Program-made: the position numbers and the translations under genes
NCBI GenBank assembly: GCA_041879295.1
Contig: CP047153.1
Coordinates: 62,001 to 126,000 of the forward strand
DNA length: 64,000 nucleotides
Direction of reading: 5' to 3'
Origin: Pseudomonas putida
Lineage (GTDB): Bacteria; Pseudomonadota; Gammaproteobacteria; Pseudomonadales; Pseudomonadaceae
Notes under the pieces: model-generated
Database searches by the model: none
What the model saw: the letters and a program-made list of their open reading frames with translations, nothing else
Told to the model about the DNA's origin: nothing
Shown: one piece after another, positions 23,695-32,325 of the stretch
How the letters are laid out: each line of letters opens with the position of its first letter
Numbering within the stretch: position 1 is the stretch's first letter

Positions 23695-24649
23695 ATGGCC
23701 GGCAAGAAAGTACCGATGCCTGAGGGGATTAGCCCGCAGCTGGTGAGCATGGTGACTAAGCCGCCGGCTGGGATCTGGCATTGGGAGACCAAAGCTGGAT
23801 GGCAATCGCTTCCTTGCACGGATTGATGGTCCGATCGTCCAGTTGTTCACCAAGAATGGCCACGACTGGACAAGGAAGCTTCGCCGGATAACCAAGAGTC
23901 TTGCTCGGCTTCCAGTCCACTCGGCCTGGTTGGATGGAGAGGTGGTTTTCCAGCAGGAGGACGGCATGCCGGTATTCCACATGTTGAAACCTGCTTTCGA
24001 TGCCGGACAAACCGACGATCTCCATTACGCCATTTTCGACATGCCTTACCTGAATGGAGCGGACTTGCGTGGTGAGCCGCTTGAGCTGCGTCGCCAGGCT
24101 CTTGAGGCATTGCTGGATTACTGCCCCCTCGAACAAATCCGTTTCAGTCCATCGCTCGATGCTGATCCACTGCAGCTTCTTGCCAACTGTGCTCGCATGG
24201 GGCTGGAGGGCATCGTTGGAAAGCGCGATGGCAGCCTCTACACGGGAGAGCGGGACGGTACCTGGATTAAACTCAAGTGCTGGAATAGGGCCGAGTTTGT
24301 GATTGTCGGTCTGACCAGATCGGCTGCTGGTATCAGCTCCTTATTGCTGGGTGTTCATGATGATGATGGGCGGTTGGTGTATGCCGGCCGTGTGAGTTCT
24401 GGCATCGACAGAATCAGCGCCCTAATCCTTAGCGCCTCCCTTGTGCATCTGCCGCGAGAGGGTTCTGCATTGTGTAATCCGCCACAACTGGGCAGGAATG
24501 TAGTTTGGCTGGAGCCGCTGCAGGTCTGTGAAGTGCAATTTGCCGAGTTCACCCCTGCCGGTAAGGTCCGGCACCCGGTGTTCATCGGGCTTCGCGATGA
24601 CAAGCCTGCCGCAGGAATCAGCCTGGAGACGGACACAGATCTTCCTTGA
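23695..24649 (+). pseudogene. ligD: LigD-type ATP-dependent DNA ligase domain, frameshifted
   Basis: The first part (23,695-23,826) encodes ISPQLVSMVTKPPAGIWHWE-TKAGWQSL, the N-terminus of a LigD ligase domain with its ETK nucleotidyl-lysine region. The frame then breaks, and the rest (frame of 23,843-24,649) continues RIDGPIVQLFTKNGHDW, WLDGEVV, FDMPYLNG, EGIVGKR, WIKLKC and the OB-fold part. Four extra bases around 23,809-23,816 (CTTC/CTTG) explain the shift. Joined, the length is about 317 residues, a ligase-only unit lacking LigD's nuclease and primase domains. Whether the downstream part is translated from ATG 23,843 without the catalytic lysine is doubtful. Confidence 0.75.
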
Positions 24650-24730
24650 GCAGGCAGGGAGGTCGACGTGTATGACGAGACGAGTACTTCGGGGTCGTGA
24701 TTCTGTTTGGTGTGTGACTGTATTTTTCAG

Positions 24731-24750
24731 TATTATACGTACGCGTTATG
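24731..24750 (+). promoter_or_regulatory. Type-A promoter/operator, copy 5
   Basis: TATTATACGTACGCGTTATG, a full consensus match. TTGGTG lies 18 bases upstream as a possible -35. It precedes the membrane-protein cluster at 24,825-26,065 by 75 bases. Confidence 0.65.
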
Positions 24751-24824
24751 GATTAGTATGCGTCGGTCTGTGGTCTGCCGACCCTGGCCAGCTGCTCAGT
24801 GAAAATTGAAAAGGAAGGTTAGAT

Positions 24825-25145
24825 ATGGGGATGCTAGTTGGCCTACTGATGGTTTTCATCTTTGGCCCCGCAATTGCAATTGTTCTGTTTTTCGTAGCGA
24901 TGCGTGACCTCGCTGTGTACTACGGGGGCTGGCTTTTTCCCGCGATGTTTGGGTTGATATCTGGAATCCAATTGCAGCTCATTCCTTCGTCTGACCCAAA
25001 TATTCCATTTGAAAGTCTTGTAGAGGTTATTGCTGGATCGCACCTAGTAGGCGTGCCGACTCCATTTGTATTAATCTCTGTCGGTGTCTTTTCCATTCTG
25101 GCTAAGCCAGTTTTCACCCTCATGAATGTAAAAAATAAGGCATAG
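24825..25145 (+). CDS. Hypothetical membrane protein (106 aa)
   Basis: ATG 24825 with AAGGAAGG upstream. Three hydrophobic segments (LVGLLMVFIFGPAIAIVLFF, GGWLFPAMFGLISGI, FVLISVGVFSILAKPVF). It is the first of three membrane-protein genes behind type-A promoter copy 5. This cluster is AT-richer than its surroundings. The function is unknown. Confidence 0.6.
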   Translation: MGMLVGLLMVFIFGPAIAIVLFFVAMRDLAVYYGGWLFPAMFGLISGIQLQLIPSSDPNIPFESLVEVIAGSHLVGVPTPFVLISVGVFSILAKPVFTLMNVKNKA

Positions 25146-25177
25146 GTGGTGGTCAGGAAATTCACATAGGAAATAGT

Positions 25178-25690
25178 ATGATGAATGAACAACTCAAGGT
25201 TGATGAAAGTCAGGCTCCTAGCGTTATTGCAGCTATGGGGTCATCTGTAGTTTACGTTCTGATTGGACTAGGAGTATTGGCGGGTATCGCCGGGATTGTC
25301 GCGTTGATGATTGCTGTACCCACGGTTTGGTACGCCTGGGCGCGAATTATCACACATAACTACACAGATACTACTCCGGCGTTTTGGATCAACTGCATTT
25401 CTTTGGTCGCCGCGGCTTGGTCTCTCGGTGTGAGCTATAAGTTAGGGAATGATGCATTTCGAGCATCAGCATGGTTTGCGGGCTTAATGGTTGCAATCCT
25501 CGTTTTTCTGACTATACCGGCTGCATGTGCAGTTATTGCTGCGTCCGAAAATCTAAAATTTCCACTGGATAGCAGTGTGTCATTGCTAGATAGGATTGCC
25601 GTAGGGACTGCATGTGTCACCTTCGTAGTTCTAGGTCTCGGGGCTGTAGTTTTAATTCTCACGGCAATTTGCACTGGCTCAGAAGAGTAA
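25178..25690 (+). CDS. Hypothetical membrane protein (170 aa)
   Basis: Four hydrophobic segments are visible: VVYVLIGLGVLAGIAGIVAL, FWINCISLVAAAWSLGV, AWFAGLMVAILVFLTIPAA, and AVGTACVTFVVLGLGAVVLI. AGGA lies upstream of ATG 25178. It is probably co-transcribed with its neighbours and the function is unknown. Confidence 0.6.
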   Translation: MMNEQLKVDESQAPSVIAAMGSSVVYVLIGLGVLAGIAGIVALMIAVPTVWYAWARIITHNYTDTTPAFWINCISLVAAAWSLGVSYKLGNDAFRASAWFAGLMVAILVFLTIPAACAVIAASENLKFPLDSSVSLLDRIAVGTACVTFVVLGLGAVVLILTAICTGSEE

Positions 25691-25696
25691 GGCATC

Positions 25697-26065
25697 ATGA
25701 GTGAAACTAAAGTGAGCTTCTTAGCCTATGTCCTGGCAGCAAGTTCTTACGTTACTGGCATGCATATCGTCATGTCTTTGCTGGGCGATGACAATATCCT
25801 GATGGGTACAATAGGTAATCTAATTGCTGCTGTTGCTGCTGTATGTTTGGAAAGGGTTCAAGCTCGCTGGATTGCATCGGTAGTCTATATCCTTCCCGCA
25901 ATATTGCTGCCGTTGCTTGTTTCGTCCGCTCTAAAAGGCATGTATGGAGACACGGTGTTCGTGCTTTTGTGCGCTATCATTATTAGTGGGTTCGTGCTTC
26001 CAGTCGCCAGGCTCATAATCCCAATTTTTGCCACGCTGGCACAACGAAAGATCATCGCAAAATAG
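25697..26065 (+). CDS. Hypothetical membrane protein (122 aa)
   Basis: It starts 7 bases after the previous stop. Hydrophobic segments VSFLAYVLAASSYVTGMHIV, MGTIGNLIAAVAAVCL, WIASVVYILPAILLPLLVSSAL and TVFVLLCAIIISGFVLPV suggest four membrane passes. The function is unknown. A palindrome at 26,112 separates it from the convergent GNAT gene. Confidence 0.6.
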   Translation: MSETKVSFLAYVLAASSYVTGMHIVMSLLGDDNILMGTIGNLIAAVAAVCLERVQARWIASVVYILPAILLPLLVSSALKGMYGDTVFVLLCAIIISGFVLPVARLIIPIFATLAQRKIIAK

Positions 26066-26111
26066 CTGCGCCTTCGGCCCCGAGTCTACGCTCACACTTG
26101 TGTCAACTAGA

Positions 26112-26125
26112 CTCACAATTGTGAG
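26112..26125. repeat. Perfect 14-bp palindrome between convergent genes
   Basis: CTCACAATTGTGAG is its own reverse complement and overlaps the GNAT stop codon. A related CTCACACTTGTG lies about 20 bases to the left. It has no T-run, so it is not a typical terminator; it may be a protein-binding site. Confidence 0.4.
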
Positions 26126-26691
26126 CGGGGTCTGCCTTCCCTGTGTGGGCCATACTCCGCATCAAACCGCGCCTTTATGGATGGCCACTCGGGTGAGGCC
26201 ATCACTTCACGCATGGTCCGTTCGAACTCACACTCTGGAACCAGATGCTTCCATCGCTGCTGCTCGCCGGGCTGGTGCGCGGTGCTGATGTTAGGGGTCA
26301 ATTCGACCCCAGCGGCGGCAAAACGCTTGCGTGCTTTAGCCCAGAACCCAATGGACGAGCCCTTTTCGTGCATAGGGGACAGGGGGACCTGGTACTGCTG
26401 CCAGAGCTTCCATAGGGTTGCCTGACCCAAACCACGGCGTTGCTGATCGAAGGCAACTTCAAATTCGCAGATGTATACCCGGTCATTCAGCGGGCTAACG
26501 CAGTAGCGAATCCAGCCGACTTTCTGCCCGTGTTGCTCGATGGCTGCCACTATGCTCAATCCTGGGAAAACGAAGTGTCCGCGAGTTGATTCGCTGCGCA
26601 GAGTGCTTAGCTGCAGTCCAATCGCCTGCGCATCGAGGCGGGCGACTTTTCTCCGCTGGAGGTAGTGACGAAGACGGTCAATCAAAGGCAT
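26113..26691 (-). CDS. GNAT-family acetyltransferase (192 aa)
   Basis: The acetyl-CoA binding region is seen as VYICEFEVAFDQQRRGLGQATLWKLW, with the Q/RxxGxG/A signature QRRGLG, and it is followed by GFWAKARKRFAAAG. GNAT enzymes transfer acetyl groups to amines; the substrate is not predictable. I start at MPLIDRLRHYLQRRK (26,691); the frame is open to 26,784, and neither start has a strong ribosome site. It is convergent with the membrane-protein cluster. Confidence 0.7.
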   Translation of the reverse strand: MPLIDRLRHYLQRRKVARLDAQAIGLQLSTLRSESTRGHFVFPGLSIVAAIEQHGQKVGWIRYCVSPLNDRVYICEFEVAFDQQRRGLGQATLWKLWQQYQVPLSPMHEKGSSIGFWAKARKRFAAAGVELTPNISTAHQPGEQQRWKHLVPECEFERTMREVMASPEWPSIKARFDAEYGPHREGRPRSQL

Positions 26692-27030
26692 GGCCAGGTC
26701 CAGGAGGGTAGCTTTAGGAGGAAAGGGGCATTGGTCACGTAGGCACCGGTGGCGAACGGCGGTGCTTCCAGAGCCATAAATCAATCATCGCACACCAGGC
26801 CCAGCTAGGTGCCCGGAGACATGTTCTGGTTTCACCCATTCCCAGTTATTGAGAGCGTTATGCTTGATTGTCACGGCAGTCTGCAATAGCCTCTGGAGCA
26901 CGGCTACTTGCTGCCTGCCCCCTCCGCCAACTGGCACGGTGAAAGCAAGGTTTAACCCAAATGGTGTTTCTCACCGGCAGGTCCAACGGAGGGACGACGC
27001 GCACCGCGGCCGGAACAACGAGAAGCCATC
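26692..27030 (+). other. Intergenic region without a supported gene
   Basis: Between the divergent GNAT gene and the gene at 27,031. A 110-codon frame from 26,849 overlaps the next gene and has poor composition, so I reject it. The region presumably holds promoters for both directions, but I see no convincing boxes. Confidence 0.4.
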
Positions 27031-27678
27031 ATGTCGACGATTGAGACGTTCAAAATACAGGCCAAGCGCCTACGCGCCCACTTGGCCCGTCACAACATGC
27101 CAGTCACTCATAGCCAAAGCCTTGAGGCTGTTGCAGCCATCCATGGGCACCGCGATTGGAACACCGCGCTGGCTGCGTTGACTCGGCCACCTACGATTCA
27201 AGCCCCTTTGCTGCTAGAGGTGACCCAGGACAGCACTCCCGAGCATCTGCACAGCTCCTTACAATCGCTGCTGCGCCTGGCGCCGGAGGCGATCCGCTTT
27301 CAGCTCGCGTCTAACGTCAGCGAAGAAATGGTTCGGGTTGCCCAGGACCTAGCAGCCCAAATCGAGAGGGCCGGTACCACTGTGATTTTCGATGGTACGG
27401 TGCGGCCGCACGTGTCCACTCTGCGACCTACCCGGGCCGGGAAAAACAGATTCGTTGATGGAGTCTATGAAGCCCTTGTCGGTATGCCGGCAGAAACCAG
27501 GGGTGAGGGAGCAACACCGATTGCCGTCCTCAAAAAAATGGGAGTTCTGGTGACTGCCATGAACATCAAGAGAGTGCGTTCAGCTGTTGAAATGTTGATC
27601 GGTATCGATACGGTTCCAGGTCTCAGCATCAGCGGAGATGGACGCATCCGAGTCCACCAATCCCCCGAGAAGCACTGA
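27031..27678 (+). CDS. Protein with N-terminal glyoxalase-related domain (215 aa)
   Basis: The start FKIQAKRLRAHLARHNMPVTHSQSLEAVAAIHGHRDWNTALAAL matches the short helical domain annotated as 'glyoxalase superfamily-related' found in many plasmid and phage proteins (A..LR..L...G....HSQ.LE..A...G.RDWN). The middle contains VAQDLAAQIERAGTTVIFDGTVRP, and the C-terminus holds an HTH-like stretch. The biochemical role is unknown. Confidence 0.65.
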   Translation: MSTIETFKIQAKRLRAHLARHNMPVTHSQSLEAVAAIHGHRDWNTALAALTRPPTIQAPLLLEVTQDSTPEHLHSSLQSLLRLAPEAIRFQLASNVSEEMVRVAQDLAAQIERAGTTVIFDGTVRPHVSTLRPTRAGKNRFVDGVYEALVGMPAETRGEGATPIAVLKKMGVLVTAMNIKRVRSAVEMLIGIDTVPGLSISGDGRIRVHQSPEKH

Positions 27679-27763
27679 TAGCTCCGCATTGGCAAATTAG
27701 ATTCGAACTCTATTACGTGGAAGAATTCGGCTCCAATTGTGAGGCCGAATCCGGAAGACTTAT

Positions 27764-27991
27764 ATGACCGACAAAGCTATCACTATGTTACAAAGTTCGC
27801 GTAATTCCCCACGAACAAGCAGCTCGCATTACAATTTGCTCCAGAGAGCCTTCCGCTTTCAGCCGAACAATTTCGGTAAAGGTTCAATCGAGCCGCCATG
27901 GGTTCGGCGGTTTGAGCCGCTCTATGAGCGAGGCGAGCGACTTCGCCTCCAGCGTGGTTATCGCATCATCTTATGGCGGCCAGAAGCCTAG
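27764..27991 (+). CDS. Doubtful small basic ORF (75 aa)
   Basis: ATG 27764 with GGAAG upstream. The product is basic and of low complexity in places (SSRNSPRTSSSHYNLLQ). A hairpin (ATTCGGC...GCCGAAT, about 27,726-27,751) lies before it. It may instead be leader DNA of the gene at 28,062. Confidence 0.3.
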   Translation: MTDKAITMLQSSRNSPRTSSSHYNLLQRAFRFQPNNFGKGSIEPPWVRRFEPLYERGERLRLQRGYRIILWRPEA

Positions 27992-28061
27992 GATCGAGCA
28001 CCTTATCAACCCCAGCCCTGGTATGAGCCGGGGCCAATGCACATCAGTAGGTAGACTATCC

Positions 28062-28367
28062 ATGAGAGATTCATTGCTACAGGAAGGCCATAAACATTGG
28101 TTTGTTATTGACAACCATCTCAAAAGTAGCCTTGTCGATTGGCTGACGAGGTGCCCTAACCCGATAATCTGCGAAGGAAAGCGCATTCGAAAACCGAGCA
28201 CCGAATTCGAGCATCAATGCAGCTACGAAATTGAGGATGGCGCCACGCCCGAAACTGCGGGGTTAATCCTGCTAAAGCTCTACACAGATGTTCCATCGTT
28301 GAACCAGAGCTTTTTAGGCGCTTTGCGTGATCATTTCAAACCAAGCAAATCGTCCGAACCGCTGTAG
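28062..28367 (+). CDS. Hypothetical protein (101 aa)
   Basis: I chose ATG 28062 (MRDSLLQEGHKHWFVIDNHL), with AGGTAG upstream, over an earlier frame start whose first 50 residues look non-coding. The product is soluble, with WLTRCPNPIICEGKRIR and a helical C-terminus. The family is unknown. Confidence 0.5.
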   Translation: MRDSLLQEGHKHWFVIDNHLKSSLVDWLTRCPNPIICEGKRIRKPSTEFEHQCSYEIEDGATPETAGLILLKLYTDVPSLNQSFLGALRDHFKPSKSSEPL

Positions 28368-28468
28368 CCTTAGAGCTCGTTCAGCTGACCCGTAATTTTC
28401 GCTGGGGTGTTGGCATGCTCAGGCAGAATGAAAAAGATTAAACCCCAGTTTATTAATGTTGCCTTACA

Positions 28469-28484
28469 TTGTCCTATAGTTTAA
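28469..28484 (+). promoter_or_regulatory. Type-B operator, locus 2
   Basis: TTGTCCTATAGTTTAA, with the left half and centre identical to the palindrome at 21,214. It lies 39 bases before the start of the 247-aa gene at 28,523. TATAGT may act as a -10 box. Confidence 0.5.
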
Positions 28485-28522
28485 CTTATGGTTCAACTAA
28501 GTCACTCTAATAGGAACGGATC

Positions 28523-29266
28523 ATGGATGTTGCAAAATCGCGAGCTGCCTACATTGAGCAGCGCCAGCAGACCCAGGACGAGCGCAAAGCCCGTGCGGCC
28601 GAGAAGCTCAAGAACCATCAATACACCTGCCTGGTGAAGCATGACGACGCCGAGATCTGGCGTTGCAAGGCTGAGGGCACCACGGCTTATGCCTTCGACA
28701 TCATGATGACCCGCTTCGGTATCGCGGTAGTCGGCGACATCGGCCATCTGACGTTCAGTGTAGGTTTGAGCTATGGCATGAATTTCTTGGCCGGCGATGA
28801 CGTCACCTATTACTTGCACACCAAGCTCAATGAGTCCCACAAGAAGCAGGTGTTCAGCACGAACCTGTTCCGTCAGGTGTTGGTATCGAGCATCTGCCGG
28901 GAGCTGCACAACGATTGCTCAGAGGAAATCTGGGAAACTCTTCCAGCGTGGGCGCAGGACTCTGACCTGGTTAGAGGTGCGCATTGGGCTGAATTCCGCG
29001 CTCTGACCCTGACCCATCGTCGTGACCTGTCGAATGGTGATGACCGATGGATGCACTGGGATAACCTCTTTGATGCCGCGGAGAACATCGGTTTCACCGA
29101 GGAAGCTCAAATCTACATGAGAGATAACTGTCAAACGTTGTGCCTGGGTGAAGAGTGGTACGAGCACCGCATCACGGAGACATGTGACAGCCTCTACGCA
29201 CAACTGTATATGATCAACCATGCAGCCAAAGCGATCATGGCCCAGGCTGATAAGGCTGCGGCTTGA
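28523..29266 (+). CDS. Hypothetical protein (247 aa)
   Basis: ATG 28523 with GGAAC upstream and a type-B operator ahead. A charged N-terminal helix (YIEQRQQTQDERKARAAEKL) is followed by a compact domain (YTCLVKHDDAEIWRCKAEGTTAYAFDIMMTRFGIAVVGDIGHLTFSV-like) and a helical C-terminal half. Proteins with 'FDIxxxxxGxxVxGDIGxxxF' occur in phage and plasmid clusters, but no activity is known. The next gene follows at 11 bases. Confidence 0.6.
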   Translation: MDVAKSRAAYIEQRQQTQDERKARAAEKLKNHQYTCLVKHDDAEIWRCKAEGTTAYAFDIMMTRFGIAVVGDIGHLTFSVGLSYGMNFLAGDDVTYYLHTKLNESHKKQVFSTNLFRQVLVSSICRELHNDCSEEIWETLPAWAQDSDLVRGAHWAEFRALTLTHRRDLSNGDDRWMHWDNLFDAAENIGFTEEAQIYMRDNCQTLCLGEEWYEHRITETCDSLYAQLYMINHAAKAIMAQADKAAA

Positions 29267-29277
29267 GGGTGTAGAGC

Positions 29278-29463
29278 ATGGCTACCGCAACCAAAGCACA
29301 GTTGGACCTGATCTATCGCCGTACGCACAACGATTACAAGGGTGTGTCCGCAGATGGTGTCCGCATGATTCTGGTTTGTCGTGGCGCGACCTGTCTTGTT
29401 CCTCTGGATGACCTTACTCCAGAAGAAGTTGCGCAAAGACTACCGAAGCCAAAAGGCAATTAA
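29278..29463 (+). CDS. Small hypothetical protein (61 aa)
   Basis: ATG 29278 with GAGGG at 8 bases, 11 bases after the 247-aa gene. The product is MATATKAQLDLIYRRTHNDY, then KGVSADGVRMILVCRGATCLVPLDDLTPEEV. It is probably co-transcribed with its upstream neighbour. The function is unknown. Confidence 0.55.
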   Translation: MATATKAQLDLIYRRTHNDYKGVSADGVRMILVCRGATCLVPLDDLTPEEVAQRLPKPKGN

Positions 29464-29540
29464 CCCCCGAAGCATCCGGACCTCGCTTAGAGGTCCGCAC
29501 AAATCCTCCAAGTAACCCTTCCTATCGAGCAAGCTAGAAG

Positions 29541-29981
29541 ATGGTCACCCACTACGGAACCGGCGAGGATCAAGTCGCCTGCGGTCGAAACAACCACAAC
29601 CTGGTGTCGACGAGGAACCCCAATGGAGTTACCTGCAAGACATGCCGATCAACCGAATCGCATCGCGTAGCAGCTGCAGCGCCAGCGGTTAAGTCAGAAT
29701 CACAAGCGGACATCGGCCGCCAGCTCATCGTAAGCATCCGCACCGCTACTGAGCACCTCCACGCAGAGGTTCAACGAACCATGTCGAGAAAACAAGCGTG
29801 GGAATGGCGTCTGACGAGGCTGGGGCCTGGAAACAGGCTGCCTCGGGGTTTCAAGCAGCAGCCCTTCACTAAGCAGATATGGATCATGCAGGACGATTGT
29901 CCCCAATACCTCATTGGGCTACCCGGCCATGGGCGCGCAACAAAGTCTGAAGCGGAGGAGGACAGTAAGCCGGATCAGTGA
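29541..29981 (+). CDS. Hypothetical protein with N-terminal Cys/His knuckle (146 aa)
   Basis: The N-terminus ACGRNNHNLVSTRNPNGVTC-KTC resembles the one-finger region of small phage proteins (C..N.......TC..C). The middle is helical and the C-terminus contains QIWIMQDDCPQYLIGLPGH. The ribosome site is weak. The function is unknown. Confidence 0.5.
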   Translation: MVTHYGTGEDQVACGRNNHNLVSTRNPNGVTCKTCRSTESHRVAAAAPAVKSESQADIGRQLIVSIRTATEHLHAEVQRTMSRKQAWEWRLTRLGPGNRLPRGFKQQPFTKQIWIMQDDCPQYLIGLPGHGRATKSEAEEDSKPDQ

Positions 29982-30018
29982 TTACACTGAGCCATCATCC
30001 ACGCAAGGAGCAGCTCCG

Positions 30019-30228
30019 ATGGCAATTGAAGATGTAACCGAGTTGAAGCAAGTGAATGGTCAGACTCAGGCGCAGCGCCTGCTGGATGAAGGGTGGCGTA
30101 TTTTGGCAGTGTGCGTGATCCAGGATGGCAGCAGCCAGTATGCCGAGTATCACTTGGGGCGTGCCAAACCGGTTGAGTCGGCAGTAGGCCCCGGCGTGCA
30201 GGTCAGCAGGGTGCCGCTCAAGGGCTGA
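30019..30228 (+). CDS. Small hypothetical protein (69 aa)
   Basis: ATG 30019 follows AGGAG by 8 bases. The beta/alpha start (MAIEDVTELKQVNGQTQAQR, LLDEGWRILAVCVIQDG) resembles DUF1737-like short proteins that read 'N..L..GW.L......'. A GC hairpin (AGCCCCGG...CCGGGGCT, 30,258-30,278) follows. Confidence 0.55.
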   Translation: MAIEDVTELKQVNGQTQAQRLLDEGWRILAVCVIQDGSSQYAEYHLGRAKPVESAVGPGVQVSRVPLKG

Positions 30229-30359
30229 CCATTCGTTGTTCCAAGTCGACTACACACAGCCCCGGGAAATCCGGGGCTGATCCATTTTAAACGCAGCACT
30301 GGCCGCCGGCGCAGAGGGATAAGCTGGACTGCAGCCGCGTGCTATGAGGGAGAGTTGAA

Positions 30360-31328
30360 TTGTCCAATTCACCACCCCGTCAATTTCGGGGCTCGGAAAG
30401 TCTCGCGGCAGAACAGCGCACTCGCGACGCTGTGAGGCCATTCTTGGAGGCCTGCGGCTTCAACGTTGTCGAGGACCGTCGAATTCCAACTGGCTCAGCA
30501 TCCCAGCAGATAGTCGCTTTCAACACCCACGAAGGACAGCATGTCAAAGCCCGGGTGCGCCTTTGCTGGCGCCGTGATGGTCGTAATCCGAACGAGCAAA
30601 AGTACTCAGCTGCTCAGTTGACCGCCCACCTACGGCCTGGCGGCTGGGACGCTACCCTGGAGCACGTGGTGGGGAGAGACCTCGCCCAAGGCATCAGCCA
30701 CGCCATGCTATTTCAGCGCGACGGCGAGGCGGTGGCCTATGCGGCTCTTATCCCGCTAGGTGCTTTGCATCCGATCTGGAATCGTCAGCGGGAAGTAAGC
30801 GATGAGCTCTTGCGTCTGGGGCTGAAGGGCCGCATCAAGAAAAACCATGCACAAAACGGAACAAGTCCAACGCTATGGCTACAGGATGACCGGTTGCCAG
30901 ATACCCACCAGGTAGCTGATGTCTTGTGGCAATGGCCAGGGGTTGTCGATCTCGCGAAGCTGGTCCCTACCGGTGGATTATCGCCGAGCCTTGACGACAC
31001 GTTCGACGATTGTCCTGCCCCCGATTATTCGGATCTAGGCCGCGACCTTGGGGAGAGGGTGAGCACGCTTCGGTCACACGTGAAGCGAGACCCTCGGGTG
31101 CGACTAGCGGTGCTAGAACGGGCTCGGTACCGATGTGAGAGATGCGACGAGAGTCGAACCTTCCGCGGCTTCCTAGACGTGCATCACGTGCTAGGTGCCG
31201 AGGTGTCTGACCGCGTCTACAACTGCGTAGCACTCTGTCCGAATTGCCACCGAGAAGCTCACTACGGTGAAAACCGAGATGAACTGAATACGCAGCTTCT
31301 GGAGTACGCCCTTGAATTCCGATCGTGA
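30360..31328 (+). CDS. HNH endonuclease, McrA-like C-terminal domain (322 aa)
   Basis: TTG 30360 is the start, with GAGGGAGAG upstream. The C-terminal 66 residues form an HNH nuclease: RYRCERCDES, DVHHV, N-C-VALCPNCHREAHYGE, with four zinc cysteines and the catalytic histidines. The N-terminal 230 residues are unrelated to HNH (RQFRGSESLAAEQRTRDAVR; LEHVVGRDLAQGISHAMLFQ) and may recognise DNA. This layout is typical of modification-dependent (type IV-like) restriction enzymes such as ScoMcrA. A stand-alone defence or counter-competition role is inferred. Confidence 0.7.
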   Translation: MSNSPPRQFRGSESLAAEQRTRDAVRPFLEACGFNVVEDRRIPTGSASQQIVAFNTHEGQHVKARVRLCWRRDGRNPNEQKYSAAQLTAHLRPGGWDATLEHVVGRDLAQGISHAMLFQRDGEAVAYAALIPLGALHPIWNRQREVSDELLRLGLKGRIKKNHAQNGTSPTLWLQDDRLPDTHQVADVLWQWPGVVDLAKLVPTGGLSPSLDDTFDDCPAPDYSDLGRDLGERVSTLRSHVKRDPRVRLAVLERARYRCERCDESRTFRGFLDVHHVLGAEVSDRVYNCVALCPNCHREAHYGENRDELNTQLLEYALEFRS

Positions 31329-31389
31329 CTTCCCATCGCCGATCGTCGTGACGCCATTCTAGGACCTCCTAAACAAAGCAGGTCCGATC

Positions 31390-31581
31390 ATGAACGCAGC
31401 ACCAGAAGCAATTTATCGGCAGGTGGACGAGGACCAGGTCACGTTCTGGGTCGCAGTCGACGGGCGAGGTTATCGAGCGTGGGGCACCTTTAGGGGACGG
31501 CACATCAACGCCCGGGGAGGATCTCGATCGGCCGCAGTAGGCGAGTGGCTTCGAAAGGCGAATTACGCAGCCAGCGAGTGA
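31390..31581 (+). CDS. Small hypothetical protein (63 aa)
   Basis: ATG 31390 with CAGG upstream. The beta-rich product (YRQVDEDQVTFWVAVDGRGY, then RAWGTFRGRHINARGGS) resembles small stand-alone beta-barrel proteins on plasmids. It lies 61 bases after the HNH gene. The function is unknown. Confidence 0.5.
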   Translation: MNAAPEAIYRQVDEDQVTFWVAVDGRGYRAWGTFRGRHINARGGSRSAAVGEWLRKANYAASE

Positions 31582-31684
31582 TGTCTCGGCATAGGAGCGT
31601 AAGGGTGGATCCTCGACCGCTCCTCAGCCCCTGCGTGCGCCTGTAGTGCAGGGCAGCATGGAAGCCGAGTGTGTGCAGACCAGG

Positions 31685-32110
31685 TTAATCGAAGGTGGGC
31701 AGCCCCGCGTGCTCGATGAACCGTTCAAGCACCGCTCGCTCGACCGATGATGTGGCCGTTCCCCCATGGCTGGCTTTACCGCGTAGATCTACCTCCCAGC
31801 TGGCGTACCAGGAGTCTTCTGGGCCGACATACACCGCCTGGCGGCCATCTGGAAACTGGTCTGCCGTCAGGTCAACAATCAGCGAATCCACAACGAGCCA
31901 CATGTGTGGCTTGCCATTCCGGTTGGCGTTTACAGTGTCGGCCTCAGGGCCGCCTGGAATGCTGTTGAGATAATCGCCAAGGAGTTCCGAGGTCACTGCG
32001 CAGCAGGCGCTCGGGAAATCCATCATGTGCTGCGGAAGAATGCCCAGGGCTTTCTGTTTGTCGAGCGATGCACGGAAGTCATGCGCGATTTTGTGTAGGT
32101 CAATCACCAT
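31685..32110 (-). CDS. Transglutaminase-like cysteine protein (141 aa)
   Basis: The sequence FPSACCAVTSELLGDYLN, then PHMWLVVDSLIVDLTADQFP, gives the Cys...His...Asp order of transglutaminase/papain-like folds (C, H in HMW, D in VDLTADQF). Similar stand-alone proteins are common in pseudomonads and have no known substrate. The ribosome site is weak. It is leftward, unlike most neighbours. Confidence 0.55.
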   Translation of the reverse strand: MVIDLHKIAHDFRASLDKQKALGILPQHMMDFPSACCAVTSELLGDYLNSIPGGPEADTVNANRNGKPHMWLVVDSLIVDLTADQFPDGRQAVYVGPEDSWYASWEVDLRGKASHGGTATSSVERAVLERFIEHAGLPTFD

Positions 32111-32162
32111 ACTGCGAAACCATATCGTGAGAGGGGAGGAGACGCTTTCGGGGCGCCCACAA

Positions 32163-32189
32163 AAAAGCCCCGGGCGTTCCGAGGCTTTT
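32163..32189 (-). terminator. Symmetric intrinsic terminator
   Basis: AAAAGCCCCGG and CCGAGGCTTTT form a long inverted repeat. It most likely ends the leftward gene at 32,326-32,655. Confidence 0.55.
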
Positions 32190-32325
32190 GACTTCCTTAG
32201 CCGTAACGCTATGAAAGGAGCAGCAGGGCGAGATCACGAAGCGGCTGTTACGAGCAGCAGCGTGAGGTCACCGCGCATCGAGGGCAAACTTACAGCACCG
32301 GCAGGACGGTTTCAACTCGAATTGG

